Assembly (NCBI RefSeq): GCF_003013695.1
Contig: NZ_CP027792.1
Coordinates: 2,500,501-2,564,500, forward strand
Source: Pulveribacter suum
Lineage (GTDB): Bacteria; Pseudomonadota; Gammaproteobacteria; Burkholderiales; Burkholderiaceae_C
DNA: 64,000 nt
Direction of reading: 5' to 3'
Below, piece after piece: positions 36,982 to 46,747 of the stretch (position 1 is the first letter of the stretch; the number at the start of each line of letters is the position of its first letter). A program made the translations under genes and the position numbers. Below the pieces are notes generated by a model. That model was not told where the DNA came from and ran no database searches. It was given only the letters and a program-made list of their open reading frames with translations.

Positions 36982-39648
36982 TTACTTGCGCATCAACGCC
37001 TTGAGTGCGTTTTGCAGGCGGCGCGCCCGGGCTTCGTCGCCAGCGCTGGCAAAGACCTGCGCGGCATCGCTCTCCCAGGTCTGCTGCGGGGACGGATCGT
37101 TGCGGCGCGTGAGCAGCTGCAGCTGCAATACGCGGCGCGCGGACAGCTGGTCGGGCGGGGTCGGCACCTCGGCAGCGATCTCCAGGCGCAGCAGCGCCTG
37201 CTGTGCGTCGCCCGCCGCAGCCGAGGCGGACAGCGCCTGGGTCCACGCCGTGCGGGCGCCTGCCGACACCCTGCCGCCCAGCTCCTGCGCACTGGGCACT
37301 TGCGCCGCGTCGCGCGCCTGCCAGGCGGCCATCAGCTGCGTGAGCGCCTCGCCGTGCGCCTGGGCCGCCAGTTTGCGCAGCGTGGCCTGGGCGTGGTCCA
37401 TGGCGTCGCGCTGGGCTCTAAAAGCGGCATCACCCAGGCGCGGGCCGCGAGCCGGCGCATCGCCCCGGTCGCGCATGCGCCCGCCCGGCCCGGCCCTGAA
37501 ATCGTCGCGGTCGCGCCGCTCGCCGGGACGGCCGCCGCGCTGCTGGGGCGCCGCCGTGGCCGGCTTGCGCCCACCCGGGCGATCGTCGCCGCGCACGGCC
37601 ACCACGGCGCGCTGCACGGGCGCAGGCGCGGATGCCGGTGCAGATTCATCCTCAGGCGCTTCGGCTCCTGCTTCGGTATTTGTAGCTGCTGGCGCTTGCT
37701 GGGCTTGGGCGGGAGCCTGATTTGGCTCAGAATTTCCGTTGTCTTGCGCCTTCAAGGCAGCGTCCAGCCTGGCCATGGCCTCGCGGATGCGCTGCGCATC
37801 TCCCGACGCGTTGGCCGCCTCCAGCGCCTTGGACGCTTCCAGCACCGCGCGGTCATGCGCACCCATCTGGGCCGCGCCCTGCTCGCGCGCCGCACTCTTG
37901 CGGGCAAAGGCCTCGTCGATGGGCCTGCGGAAAGCGTCCCACAGCTTTTGCTCCTGACGACGGTCCAGCGGCACGACCTGGGCCTCAGCCTGCCAGCGTT
38001 GCTGCAGCGCCTTGACGGCGTCGATGCGCAGCTGCGGCGCGGCGCCCAGCGCCGTGGCTTCTTCGATCATGGCGTGGCGCAGCGCCAGGCTGGCCTTTTG
38101 CGCCGCCGCCAGCGGCGCTCCCGCCTCGGCGATGGCGTCCCTCCACAAGGGCTGCAACTCGGCAAACACCTTTTCGCTGACATGGCCGCCGGCGCGCCAG
38201 CGCTCGCTGAATTGGTGCAGCGCGCGGCTGGCGCCCTTCCAGTCGGGGGCGGCGGTGGCGGCCTGCTCCTGCGCCCAGGCCTTGAGCTCGTCCACCAGGG
38301 CCTGGCGCTGGGCGCGGTGCTGGGCACTTTCGGCGCGCACCTTGTCCAACCAGGCCTCCACGGTCTTGTGGGCGGCGTTGCAGGCCTCATCGAAGCGCTT
38401 CCACAGCGCATGGTTGGCGGGCGCGCCCTGGTCGGCCTGCTTCCACTGCTCGCGCAGCTGGCGCAGCGTTTCCTGCATCTTGCGTCCGCCCAGCGCCTGG
38501 CCTTCGGGACGGTTCAGCAGACCCTCGGCACGCGCCACCAGGTCTTCGCGCACCTGATCGGCGCTCCAGCGCTGCCAGCCTTCCAGCTCGCCAGCGGCGA
38601 TCAGGGCGGCATGCACCTTCTGCTCCAGTTCGTTGTCGATCAGCTTGCCGTGCACCTTGAGCACCCCGCGCAGGGCGGTCGCGGCGCCGGCGCTGGCCTT
38701 GCCGTGCCCCTGGGCGGTCTCTTCCTCCAACTTGGCCAGGGCTTCGCGCACGGCCTGCTGGGCCGCCTCCCGCTGGGCCGGATCCACCTTGGGACGCGCC
38801 GGGGCGGCGCTGCGCGCCTGGGTCTTTTCCGATTCGGTAGGCAGGCCGCGCGCCTGGCGCAGCTCGTCGGCCCACACGGGCACGGGCGGCAGCGGCGCGG
38901 CGGCGTCCTCGGACGCGGCGACGGTCTGGCCTAACGCCGACTGGAAGGCCTCCCAAACCACCAGCAGCTGGGCGCGCGAAGCCTCCAGTTGCACCGGAAA
39001 GCGTGCTTCCACACTGGGCCAGGCGCCGTCGCCGGAGAGCTCCTGCGCCTGCGCCTGCCAACGCTCGACGTCAGCGCTCAGCAACGCCAGCGCCGCCTGC
39101 GCGTCCTTCCAGGGCTTGGTGGACAGCACCTCGATGCGCTGGGCCAGCAGCACGGCGGCTTCGCGCTGCACCTGCACGCGGTGCTGCAGGTCTTCGATCA
39201 CCTTGACGCGTTCGGCCAGCTGGCCCTTGAGCTGCGACAGCGGCTCGCGCGACAGCGGGGCGCCGGCCTTGGCCGCGTCGCGCTGCCAGGCCAGGGCATC
39301 GGCAATGTTCAGGCGCGGCGCGGCCAGCAATGCCTCGGCCTTGGCGGCCCACTCGGCGGCGATGGCCTCCTGCGCCTGCGCGCGGCGGAGCTCGTCCAAC
39401 CGTTCGCGCACGGCACGCGCCGCGCCCTTGTCGCGTGCGCTGAGTTCCTTGAACACTTCCTGCAAGCGCTCGACCGGAGGCTGGGTGGCCAGCCAGTCGC
39501 GGATGCGCGCCGCACGCTCGCCGGAGGTGGCCGCCGAAAAGGCGCCGCCCGTCAGCGCGTCCAGGGGATGCGGCTCGCTGGTTTTGGCCGGGGCCGGGGT
39601 GGTTTCAGGGGCGTCGGACATTTTGCTGCGGGAGGAAAAAGGAAACAT
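36982..39648 (-). CDS. DUF349-repeat protein
   Basis: An 888-residue, largely helical, Ala/Gln/Arg-rich protein with several DUF349 units (for example LWKRFDEACNAAHKTVEAWL and KLWDAFRRPIDEAFARKSAA) and long coiled-coil segments. Function is unknown; family members occur widely in proteobacteria and actinobacteria. Residues about 640 to 656 (APAQAQQAPAATN) come from a copy of the dispersed palindromic repeat, in a Pro/Ala/Glu linker before an Arg/Gly-rich stretch (about 690 to 730). The first ATG (39648) gives MFPFSSRSK; a second at 39621 (MSDAPE) is equally possible. Confidence 0.8.
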   Translation of the reverse strand: MFPFSSRSKMSDAPETTPAPAKTSEPHPLDALTGGAFSAATSGERAARIRDWLATQPPVERLQEVFKELSARDKGAARAVRERLDELRRAQAQEAIAAEWAAKAEALLAAPRLNIADALAWQRDAAKAGAPLSREPLSQLKGQLAERVKVIEDLQHRVQVQREAAVLLAQRIEVLSTKPWKDAQAALALLSADVERWQAQAQELSGDGAWPSVEARFPVQLEASRAQLLVVWEAFQSALGQTVAASEDAAAPLPPVPVWADELRQARGLPTESEKTQARSAAPARPKVDPAQREAAQQAVREALAKLEEETAQGHGKASAGAATALRGVLKVHGKLIDNELEQKVHAALIAAGELEGWQRWSADQVREDLVARAEGLLNRPEGQALGGRKMQETLRQLREQWKQADQGAPANHALWKRFDEACNAAHKTVEAWLDKVRAESAQHRAQRQALVDELKAWAQEQAATAAPDWKGASRALHQFSERWRAGGHVSEKVFAELQPLWRDAIAEAGAPLAAAQKASLALRHAMIEEATALGAAPQLRIDAVKALQQRWQAEAQVVPLDRRQEQKLWDAFRRPIDEAFARKSAAREQGAAQMGAHDRAVLEASKALEAANASGDAQRIREAMARLDAALKAQDNGNSEPNQAPAQAQQAPAATNTEAGAEAPEDESAPASAPAPVQRAVVAVRGDDRPGGRKPATAAPQQRGGRPGERRDRDDFRAGPGGRMRDRGDAPARGPRLGDAAFRAQRDAMDHAQATLRKLAAQAHGEALTQLMAAWQARDAAQVPSAQELGGRVSAGARTAWTQALSASAAAGDAQQALLRLEIAAEVPTPPDQLSARRVLQLQLLTRRNDPSPQQTWESDAAQVFASAGDEARARRLQNALKALMRK
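37678..37728 (-). repeat. Dispersed palindromic repeat, copy 3 (inside the DUF349 gene)
   Basis: Reverse orientation: TATTTGTAGCTGCTGGCGCTTGC at the left and GGGAGCCTGATTTGGCT at the right end. It codes for part of a Pro/Ala/Gln linker. Confidence 0.65.
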
Positions 39649-39849
39649 GGTTCTGGCAAGAGGGCGATGGGCCGGGGCGCGGCGAGCGCTCAGGCGAGAT
39701 CGCGGCAGGAGGCAGATGGACGGGGCAACCCGGCCACCGCGGGAAAGCTGCTATTTTGGCCCGGTTTTGCAGAGCGGCCACCAGGGCCGCCGCGGCCATG
39801 CCGCCGGGACGCATCCCGGCGCTCTCTTGAAGTCGGCGCTTGGCCATCA

Positions 39850-39893
39850 AAATTGATAGCTGCCGGCGCTTGCTGCACGGGGGTTCAAGGCCG
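39850..39893 (-). repeat. Dispersed palindromic repeat, copy 4
   Basis: Reverse orientation, left arm AAATTGATAGCTGCCGGCGCTTGC intact, right arm degraded to a CAAGGCCG remnant. Intergenic, upstream of the DUF349 gene. Confidence 0.6.
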
Positions 39894-40009
39894 TTGTCTC
39901 TTAGAACCTTCTCCATGAATGCAGGGCCGTGCCCCTATCTATATAGAGGGCAAGGCTGATCACCCTGGAGAAAGACCCGCCAACCTGGCCTGCCTGCTGA
40001 TGAAGGGCA

Positions 40010-40240
40010 GAAAAAGAGAAGCCCGGTGGAGAGAGATCCCTCCACCGGGCCCGATGGCGGACACAACGGTCCATGTGCCATCGCTTTTCGCACCGGGGAG
40101 AAACTGGTCCCCAAGTGCGGGAGGCAAGAGATTGCCTCCGGGGGTGCCGCGCAAGAGCTGCTTTTTGCAAAGCCACGACCCTGGTTGGCGTAGCGCCCGG
40201 CCGCGACCGGACGACTGCAAGATTAGCAAGAGCTGGCCAC
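40010..40240 (-). ncRNA. Candidate structured RNA with a terminator-like 3' end
   Basis: Four consecutive hairpins: 40021-40051 (GCCCGGTGGAG/CTCCACCGGGC), 40053-40085 (CGATGGC/GCCATCG with an inner GGAC/GTCC), 40091-40118 (GGGGA/TCCCC), and 40120-40139 (GGAGGCAA/TTGCCTCC). On the minus strand the last one met, 40051 to 40021, is followed by TTCTCTTTTTCTG, which resembles an intrinsic terminator. This suggests a minus-strand RNA of about 200 to 300 bases. I cannot match it to 6S, RNase P, tmRNA or SRP RNA. Its 5' end and promoter are not clear. Confidence 0.4.
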
Positions 40241-40361
40241 CTGTTCCAACAATGTTTCGCATTGACACAACCTCGGCGGCCACCTTTGGTCAGTGGCTGT
40301 TTCCTGAGGCTACAGACAGTTTCTTCATGCGATTTATGTCTCAAAGAAGAAAACCTTAGTG

Positions 40362-40391
40362 TTGACTGTGCATTTTGGACCCCCCTAGAAT
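40362..40391 (+). promoter_or_regulatory. Strong sigma70 promoter upstream of the lytic transglycosylase
   Basis: TTGACT (40362-40367) and TAGAAT (40386-40391), spaced 18 bases, each five of six to consensus, with an A-rich stretch just upstream (AAAGAAGAAAACC) that could be an UP element. The start near 40398 leaves a G+C-rich, hairpin-rich leader of about 215 bases before the ATG at 40614. Confidence 0.7.
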
Positions 40392-40613
40392 CCGCCAACT
40401 TCACGACGACACCTCGTAGTAACCCTAGCCCAGCCGATTCCCGGCTTCGATGATCCGCAAGTTTCCGGTGCGCCGCGCGCCCGGCACGGATCGATATGGC
40501 AACCCAGTCCGGGCGAGCACGCCCGGCCCGAAATCGAGTTTCTCTCCCCTGCATCGCTGCTTTGCGGTGCCTCGCTTCGCCGGGACTCGTTTCTTGCAGA
40601 AAGGAAGAGAGCT

Positions 40614-41465
40614 ATGACAGCTTCAGGACGAGCCGTCGCCGGCGTTCGCACTTTTGCCGCCGACGTCGCCAACGGTTTTCTGGAAGTCACCCACAGCAGC
40701 TTCGCCCTGCTGGGACTGGCCGTCGCCTTCGCCGCCATCACCCTGTTGGCACGCCCGGACCTGCGCCAAAGCGGCGAGGAGCACCTGATGGGCTGGCTGC
40801 AGTCGCGCCAGCCGGTGGTGGTGCAGCTGGAGGCGGAGCCGCCGCTGGGCGAGCGCCCCATCGCCATCAACCCCAAGGAGCTGCCGCGCGAGCAGGCCGC
40901 CGTGGCCTACTGGCTGAGCAAAAAATACCGCGTGGCGCCCGAGCCGGTGGCAGCGCTGGTGAACGAGGCCTATGAGATCGGCTCGCGCACCAAGCTGGAT
41001 CCGACGCTGATCCTGGCCATCGTGGCCATCGAATCGAGCTTCAATCCGTTTGCGCAAAGCGCCGTAGGCGCGCAGGGCCTGATGCAGGTCATGACGCGGG
41101 TGCACACCGACAAATATGAAGACGTGGGCGGGCACCTGGCGGCGTTCAATCCCGTGGCCAACCTGCGCGTGGGCGTGAAGGTGTTGCAAGAGTGCATTGC
41201 CCGCGCCGGCTCGCTGGAAGGCGGCCTGCGCTACTACGTGGGCGCTGCCAACCTGCCCAGCGACGGCGGCTATGCCGCCAAGGTGCTGGCCGAGCACTTC
41301 CGGCTGCGCCAGGTGGCCGGCGGGCGCTCCGCCTCCCCTGCCGCACCAGCGGCCACTCCGCCTGTCCTGTCCACCAAGGCGCCGGCCGAGGCCGCCGGCG
41401 TGGGCACCCCTTCCGCCGCGCTGCAGCCCGCCGTGGAGAAGGTGGCGATGCTGGCTGGGGCCTGA
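40614..41465 (+). CDS. Lytic transglycosylase (SLT domain)
   Basis: A 283-residue protein: an N-terminal membrane helix (about residues 30 to 47, FALLGLAVAFAAITLLA), then an SLT domain in which the catalytic Glu is in IVAIESSFNPFAQS and AVGAQGLMQVM follows. It cleaves peptidoglycan with 1,6-anhydro product. The C-terminal 60 residues are a Pro/Ala linker without a domain. GGAAGAGAGCT precedes the ATG. The long leader suggests RNA-level control. Confidence 0.88.
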   Translation: MTASGRAVAGVRTFAADVANGFLEVTHSSFALLGLAVAFAAITLLARPDLRQSGEEHLMGWLQSRQPVVVQLEAEPPLGERPIAINPKELPREQAAVAYWLSKKYRVAPEPVAALVNEAYEIGSRTKLDPTLILAIVAIESSFNPFAQSAVGAQGLMQVMTRVHTDKYEDVGGHLAAFNPVANLRVGVKVLQECIARAGSLEGGLRYYVGAANLPSDGGYAAKVLAEHFRLRQVAGGRSASPAAPAATPPVLSTKAPAEAAGVGTPSAALQPAVEKVAMLAGA

Positions 41466-41497
41466 GCGGCCGGCCGCCGGCGCTGGGCTACACTAGC

Positions 41498-41660
41498 CGG
41501 GTACGCGACTGGCGATAGGCGCGGGGCCCGGAAAGGGCGCCGCCGCTGACGTGGAAATCCTGCAGGAGGCACGCCCTTTTCTGCCAACCACTGGGAAGCG
41601 TACCGCGCGGGCAGCGTCAAGCTGCCTTTGGCGCGATCCGTCGTTCGCCTGGGCAGCCCT
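41498..41660 (+). promoter_or_regulatory. ZTP (pfl) riboswitch upstream of glyA
   Basis: All conserved pieces of the pfl motif are present in order: GTACGC (41501-41506) followed by GACTGGCG (41507-41514); CCACTGGGAAGCG (41588-41600), whose GCGTAC (41598-41603) closes the first stem; a GGCAGC/GCTGCC hairpin; and TTCGCCTGGGCA (41644-41655). It senses ZMP/ZTP, the purine intermediates that pile up when 10-formyl-tetrahydrofolate is short, and glyA, which supplies one-carbon units, is a classical target. A -10 like TACACT is at 41489. Confidence 0.85.
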
Positions 41661-41701
41661 TGGAAATTACCGAGGGACACACGTTCATCAGACTGCCAAC
41701 C

Positions 41702-42946
41702 ATGTACCAACGCAACATCCTTGTCGAACAAACCGACCCCGAGGTGTGGGCCGCCATCCAGGCCGAAGACCGCCGCCAGGAAGAGCACATCGAGCTGATC
41801 GCCAGCGAAAACTACGCCTCGCCCGCCGTCATGGCAGCGCAGGGCTCGCAGCTGACCAACAAGTACGCTGAAGGCTACCCCGGCCGCCGCTACTACGGCG
41901 GCTGCGAGAACGTGGACGTGGTCGAGCAGCTGGCGATTGACCGCATCAAGCAACTGTTCGGCGCCGAAGCCGCCAACGTGCAGCCCAACTCGGGCTCCCA
42001 GGCCAACCAGGCCGTGCTGATGGCGTTCGCCAAGCCCGGCGACACGCTGATGGGCATGAGCCTGGCCGAAGGCGGCCACTTGACGCACGGCATGGCGCTG
42101 AACATGAGCGGCAAGTGGTTCAACGTCGTCTCCTACGGCCTGAACGCCCAGGAAGAGATCGACTACGAGGCGATGGAAGCCAAGGCGCGCGAGCACAGGC
42201 CGAAGATCATCATCGCCGGTGCCTCCGCCTACGCCCTGCGCATCGATTTCGAGCGCTTTGCAAAGATCGCCAAGGAGGTGGGCGCCATTTTCTGGGTGGA
42301 CATCGCGCACTACGCCGGCCTGGTGGTGGCGGGCGAGTACCCGAATCCGGTGCCCTACGCCGACGTGGTCACTTCCACCACGCACAAAAGCCTGCGCGGC
42401 CCGCGCGGCGGCATCATCCTCATGAAGGCCGAGCACGAGAAGGCGCTGAACAGCGCCATCTTCCCCGGCCTGCAGGGCGGCCCGCTGGAGCACGTGATCG
42501 CCGCCAAGGCCGTGGCCTTCAAGGAGGCGCTGTCGCCCGAATTCAAGGCGTATCAGCAGCAGGTGGTGAAGAACGCCAAGGTCTTTGCCGAGACACTGAC
42601 CGAACGTGGCCTGCGCATCGTCAGCGGCCGCACGGAAAGCCACGTCATGCTGGTGGACCTGCGTGCCAAGGGCATCACCGGCAAGGAGGCCGAGGCCGCC
42701 CTGGGCCGCGCCCACATCACCATCAACAAGAACGCCATCCCCAACGACCCGGAAAAGCCCATGGTGACCAGCGGCATCCGCGTGGGCACGCCCGCGATCA
42801 CCACGCGCGGCTTCAAGGAAGAAGAGACGCGCATCACCGCCAACCTGCTGGCCGACGTGCTGGAGCACCCGCACGACGAGGCCCACCTGGCCGTCGTGCG
42901 CGAGAAGGTGCACGCCTTGACCAGCCGCTTCCCGGTCTATCGCTGA
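41702..42946 (+). CDS. glyA: Serine hydroxymethyltransferase
   Basis: A 414-residue PLP enzyme converting serine and tetrahydrofolate to glycine and methylene-tetrahydrofolate. It has [32 protein letters not shown], and the PLP-lysine motif [12 protein letters not shown]. The start [10 protein letters not shown] was chosen because the earlier in-frame start lies just after the riboswitch aptamer. It is followed by nrdR, a common beta-proteobacterial pair, and is under the ZTP riboswitch. Confidence 0.97.
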   Translation: MYQRNILVEQTDPEVWAAIQAEDRRQEEHIELIASENYASPAVMAAQGSQLTNKYAEGYPGRRYYGGCENVDVVEQLAIDRIKQLFGAEAANVQPNSGSQANQAVLMAFAKPGDTLMGMSLAEGGHLTHGMALNMSGKWFNVVSYGLNAQEEIDYEAMEAKAREHRPKIIIAGASAYALRIDFERFAKIAKEVGAIFWVDIAHYAGLVVAGEYPNPVPYADVVTSTTHKSLRGPRGGIILMKAEHEKALNSAIFPGLQGGPLEHVIAAKAVAFKEALSPEFKAYQQQVVKNAKVFAETLTERGLRIVSGRTESHVMLVDLRAKGITGKEAEAALGRAHITINKNAIPNDPEKPMVTSGIRVGTPAITTRGFKEEETRITANLLADVLEHPHDEAHLAVVREKVHALTSRFPVYR

Positions 42947-42982
42947 TCGGCCCGGGCGCTTATCCATCCTGCCAGCCAGCCC

Positions 42983-43432
42983 ATGAAGTGCCCTTTTTGC
43001 AGCCACCCGGACACGCAGGTCGCGGAGACCCGCGTGTCCGAGGACGGCGCGCTGGTGCGCCGGCGCCGGCGCTGCGCCGCGTGCGACAAGCGCTTCACGA
43101 CCTACGAGCGGCCGGAGGTCAGCTTCCCCGCCATCGTCAAGAAGGACGGGCGGCGCGTGGAGTACGACCGGGCCAAGCTGCTCGGGTCCTTCCAGCTGGC
43201 GCTGCGCAAGCGCCCGGTCAGCACGGTGCAGATCGACAGCGCCATCGAGCGCATCGAGGAAAAGCTGCTCAACCTGGGCCAACGCGAGATGCTGTCCAGC
43301 ACGCTGGGCGAGCTGGTCATGCGCGAGCTGCAAAAGCTCGACAAGGTGGCCTATGTGCGCTTTGCCAGCGTGTACCGCAGCTTCGAGGACGTACACGAGT
43401 TCCGTGCGCTGGTCGATGAGGTGGGCAAGTAA
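42983..43432 (+). CDS. nrdR: Transcriptional repressor NrdR
   Basis: A 149-residue repressor of ribonucleotide reductase genes. The zinc ribbon uses Cys3, Cys6, Cys31 and Cys34 (MKCPFC and [13 protein letters not shown]); the ATP-cone follows ([19 protein letters not shown]). It binds NrdR boxes depending on ATP/dATP. Co-transcribed with glyA after 36 bases. Confidence 0.97.
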   Translation: MKCPFCSHPDTQVAETRVSEDGALVRRRRRCAACDKRFTTYERPEVSFPAIVKKDGRRVEYDRAKLLGSFQLALRKRPVSTVQIDSAIERIEEKLLNLGQREMLSSTLGELVMRELQKLDKVAYVRFASVYRSFEDVHEFRALVDEVGK

Positions 43433-43445
43433 CCCGTCACTTTGC

Positions 43446-43498
43446 TACAAAATAGATAGCTGCCAGCGCTTGACTGGCGGGCGCTGGAGGCGTTTTTC
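43446..43498 (-). repeat. Dispersed palindromic repeat, copy 5
   Basis: Reverse orientation: AAAATAGATAGCTGCCAGCGCTTG, then GCGGGCGCTGGAGGCG and T-rich end. Intergenic, directly after nrdR and before its terminator. Confidence 0.75.
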
Positions 43499-43523
43499 AT
43501 CAAAAACGCACCAGGCGCCAGAC

Positions 43524-43553
43524 ACAAGGGCCGCATCTGCGGCCCTTGTTTTT
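43524..43553 (+). terminator. Terminator after nrdR
   Basis: ACAAGGGCCGC and GCGGCCCTTGT with an ATCT loop, followed by five T. It ends the glyA-nrdR message before the convergent aroC. Confidence 0.88.
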
Positions 43554-43570
43554 GGGTGCCTGGGCGAGGG

Positions 43571-44668
43571 TCAGCCCGCGCTTGCTGGGATCGGCCCCAC
43601 GGCCTGGCGCACATCGCCGCACTGCGCCCGGTGGCGCAGCGCGTGGTCCATCAGCACCAGTGCCAGCAGCGCCTCGGCGATCGGCGCGGCGCGGATGCCC
43701 ACGCAGGGGTCGTGCCGGCCCTTGGTGACCACGTCCACGCTGTGGCCCTGCACGTCGATGGATTGGCGCGGGCTGATGATGGAGCTGGTGGGCTTGATGG
43801 CGATGTGGGCCTCGATGTCCTGCCCCGTGCTGATGCCGCCCAGGATGCCGCCGGCATGGTTGCTGGCAAAGCCCTGCGGCGTGAGCGAGTCGCCATGCAC
43901 CGTGCCGCGCTGCGCCGCGCTGGCAAAGCCGGCGCCGATCTCCACGCCTTTCACGGCGTTCAGGCCCATCAGGGCGTGGGCGATGTCCGCGTCCAGCCGG
44001 TCGTACAGGGGCTCGCCCAGGCCCACGGGCACCTTCGTCGCCTGCACGCGGATGCGCGCGCCGCACGAGTCGCCGGCCTTGCGCAATGCGTCCATGTAGT
44101 CCTCGTACTGCTGCACGTCGGCCACGGGGGCGAAAAAGGGGTTGTGCGGCACATGCTCCCAGCTCTCGAACGGGATGGGCAGCTCGCCCAGCTGGCTCAT
44201 GCAGGCGCGAAATTGCGTGCCGAATTGCTCCCTTAGCCACTTCCTGGCCACGGCGCCGGCGGCCACGGTGGGCGCCGTCAGGCGCGCAGACGAGCGCCCG
44301 CCCCCGCGCGGGTCGCGCAGGCCGTACTTGTGCCAATAGGTGTAGTCGGCGTGGCCGGGGCGAAAGCTCTGGGCGATGGCGCCGTAGTCCTTGCTGCGCT
44401 GGTCCTGGTTGCGGATCAGCAGGGCAATGGGCGTGCCGGTGGTGCGCCCTTCGTACACGCCCGAGAGGATCTCCACCGCGTCGGGCTCATTGCGCTGCGT
44501 GACGTGGCGGCTGGTGCCGGGGCGGCGGCGGTCCAGGTCGTGCTGGATGTCGGCCTCGGTCAGTTCCATGCCCGGCGGGCAGCCGTCGATCACGCAGCCG
44601 ATGGCCGGACCGTGGGATTCACCGAAATTGGTGACGCAAAACAGGGTGCCTAAGGTGTTGCCGCTCAT
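43571..44668 (-). CDS. aroC: Chorismate synthase
   Basis: A 365-residue FMN-dependent enzyme making chorismate from EPSP, the last common step to aromatic amino acids. It begins [20 protein letters not shown], and has [17 protein letters not shown] and [26 protein letters not shown], all family signatures. The ATG at 44668 was chosen over one eight codons upstream. The 200 bases in front carry a tandem repeat and a hairpin. Confidence 0.96.
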   Translation of the reverse strand: MSGNTLGTLFCVTNFGESHGPAIGCVIDGCPPGMELTEADIQHDLDRRRPGTSRHVTQRNEPDAVEILSGVYEGRTTGTPIALLIRNQDQRSKDYGAIAQSFRPGHADYTYWHKYGLRDPRGGGRSSARLTAPTVAAGAVARKWLREQFGTQFRACMSQLGELPIPFESWEHVPHNPFFAPVADVQQYEDYMDALRKAGDSCGARIRVQATKVPVGLGEPLYDRLDADIAHALMGLNAVKGVEIGAGFASAAQRGTVHGDSLTPQGFASNHAGGILGGISTGQDIEAHIAIKPTSSIISPRQSIDVQGHSVDVVTKGRHDPCVGIRAAPIAEALLALVLMDHALRHRAQCGDVRQAVGPIPASAG

Positions 44669-44727
44669 ATGGGCCGGCATTATCCCCATCAAAGCAGCAT
44701 GTCAGCAGCGCAAAGGCCCGCCGCAGC

Positions 44728-44811
44728 GCAACCTAGGCCAGCAGTCCCCGCGCAAGGGTTCGCTGCGGCGCAACCCAGCCCAGCAGACGCCGCGCAAGGG
44801 CCGCCGCGCTG
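44728..44811. repeat. Two 42-bp tandem repeat units between the CBS gene and aroC
   Basis: Units at 44728-44769 and 44770-44811 both begin GCAACC and contain CCAGCAG and CGCGCAAGGG. About half a further unit lies just upstream (GCGCAAAGGCCCGCCGCAGC). In one plus-strand frame they would encode a 14-residue repeat, but no ribosome site or family supports a gene. Confidence 0.65.
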
Positions 44812-44823
44812 CGCGGGCGTCGT

Positions 44824-44861
44824 CCCCTTCCCGCATTGCGCAGCAATGCGAGAGAAGGGGG
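44824..44861. repeat. Hairpin element downstream of the CBS gene
   Basis: An inner stem CGCATTGC/GCAATGCG sits within CCCCTTC and GAGAAGGGG arms. No T-tract follows directly. It may end the CBS message or be another small dispersed element. Confidence 0.45.
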
Positions 44862-44876
44862 AAGCGCCGCAGGCGC

Positions 44877-45326
44877 TCAGGGAGTTGTCTTTTCTTCTGG
44901 CCAGTCGCGGATGTAGGCCTTGAGCAACTGGTTCTCGAAGTTCTGCCCGTCCACCACGGCCTTGGCCACATCGTAGAAGCTGACCACGCCCATCAGCATG
45001 CGCCGGTCCATCACCGGCATGTAGCGCGCGTGGCGGCCCAGCATCATGCGGCGCACCTCGTCCATGTCGGTCTCCAGCGTGCAGGTCAGCGGCGCATCGT
45101 CCATGGCGGTGCGCACCAGTGTGGCCCCCAGGCTGCCGCCGTGGCGCGACAGGTGTCCAATGACCTCGCGGAAGGTGAGCATGCCCACCAGGTCACCATG
45201 CTCCATCACCACCAGCGAGCCGATGTCCTTCTCGGCCATGGTCTGCACGGCCTGCGCCAGCGGCTCGTCCGGCGTGACGGTGTAGAGGGTGTTGCCTTTG
45301 ACGCGCAGGATGTCGCTGACTTTCAT
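44877..45326 (-). CDS. CBS-domain-pair protein
   Basis: A 149-residue protein consisting almost only of two CBS domains (VTPDEPLAQAVQTMAEKDIGSL; GDLVGMLTFREVIG; then LETDMDEVRRMMLGRHARYMPV). CBS pairs bind adenosyl ligands such as AMP or SAM and sense energy state; the partner is unknown. The ATG giving MKVSDILRVKG fits the family. It is divergent from metY. Confidence 0.85.
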   Translation of the reverse strand: MKVSDILRVKGNTLYTVTPDEPLAQAVQTMAEKDIGSLVVMEHGDLVGMLTFREVIGHLSRHGGSLGATLVRTAMDDAPLTCTLETDMDEVRRMMLGRHARYMPVMDRRMLMGVVSFYDVAKAVVDGQNFENQLLKAYIRDWPEEKTTP

Positions 45327-45424
45327 GGGGTGTCTCGCAGGGGGCAGGGTGGGCGGGCGTGCAGGAAGTGCTCGCGAAAATATAGCCCACAATCCCCGGC
45401 GCATTGACCACATTGGAGACACGG

Positions 45425-46746
<1,322 letters not shown>

Positions 46747-46747
<1 letters not shown>

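Larger units (their letters stand above)
39649..40613. other. 965-base gap without a convincing protein gene
   Basis: Between the DUF349 gene and the lytic transglycosylase no open frame has a family-like product or good ribosome site. The stretch holds one dispersed-repeat copy (39850-39893), an A/T-rich inverted sequence near 39930 to 39950, a row of hairpins at 40021 to 40139, a strong plus-strand promoter at 40362 to 40391 and then a leader of about 215 bases. Parts are listed separately. Confidence 0.7.

Noticed and set aside
39901..40554. Open frames of about 217 and 146 codons in the gap before the lytic transglycosylase
   Set aside because: Composition is atypical, they run through hairpins and a promoter, and no family pattern is visible.
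40362..40613. rRNA operon start or 6S RNA downstream of the strong promoter
   Set aside because: No 16S sequence follows and the 6S layout (long duplex with central bubble) is not seen; the downstream ATG with a good ribosome site starts a transglycosylase.
44728..44811. CRISPR array
   Set aside because: Only two and a half directly abutting 42-base units without spacers; a simple tandem repeat.
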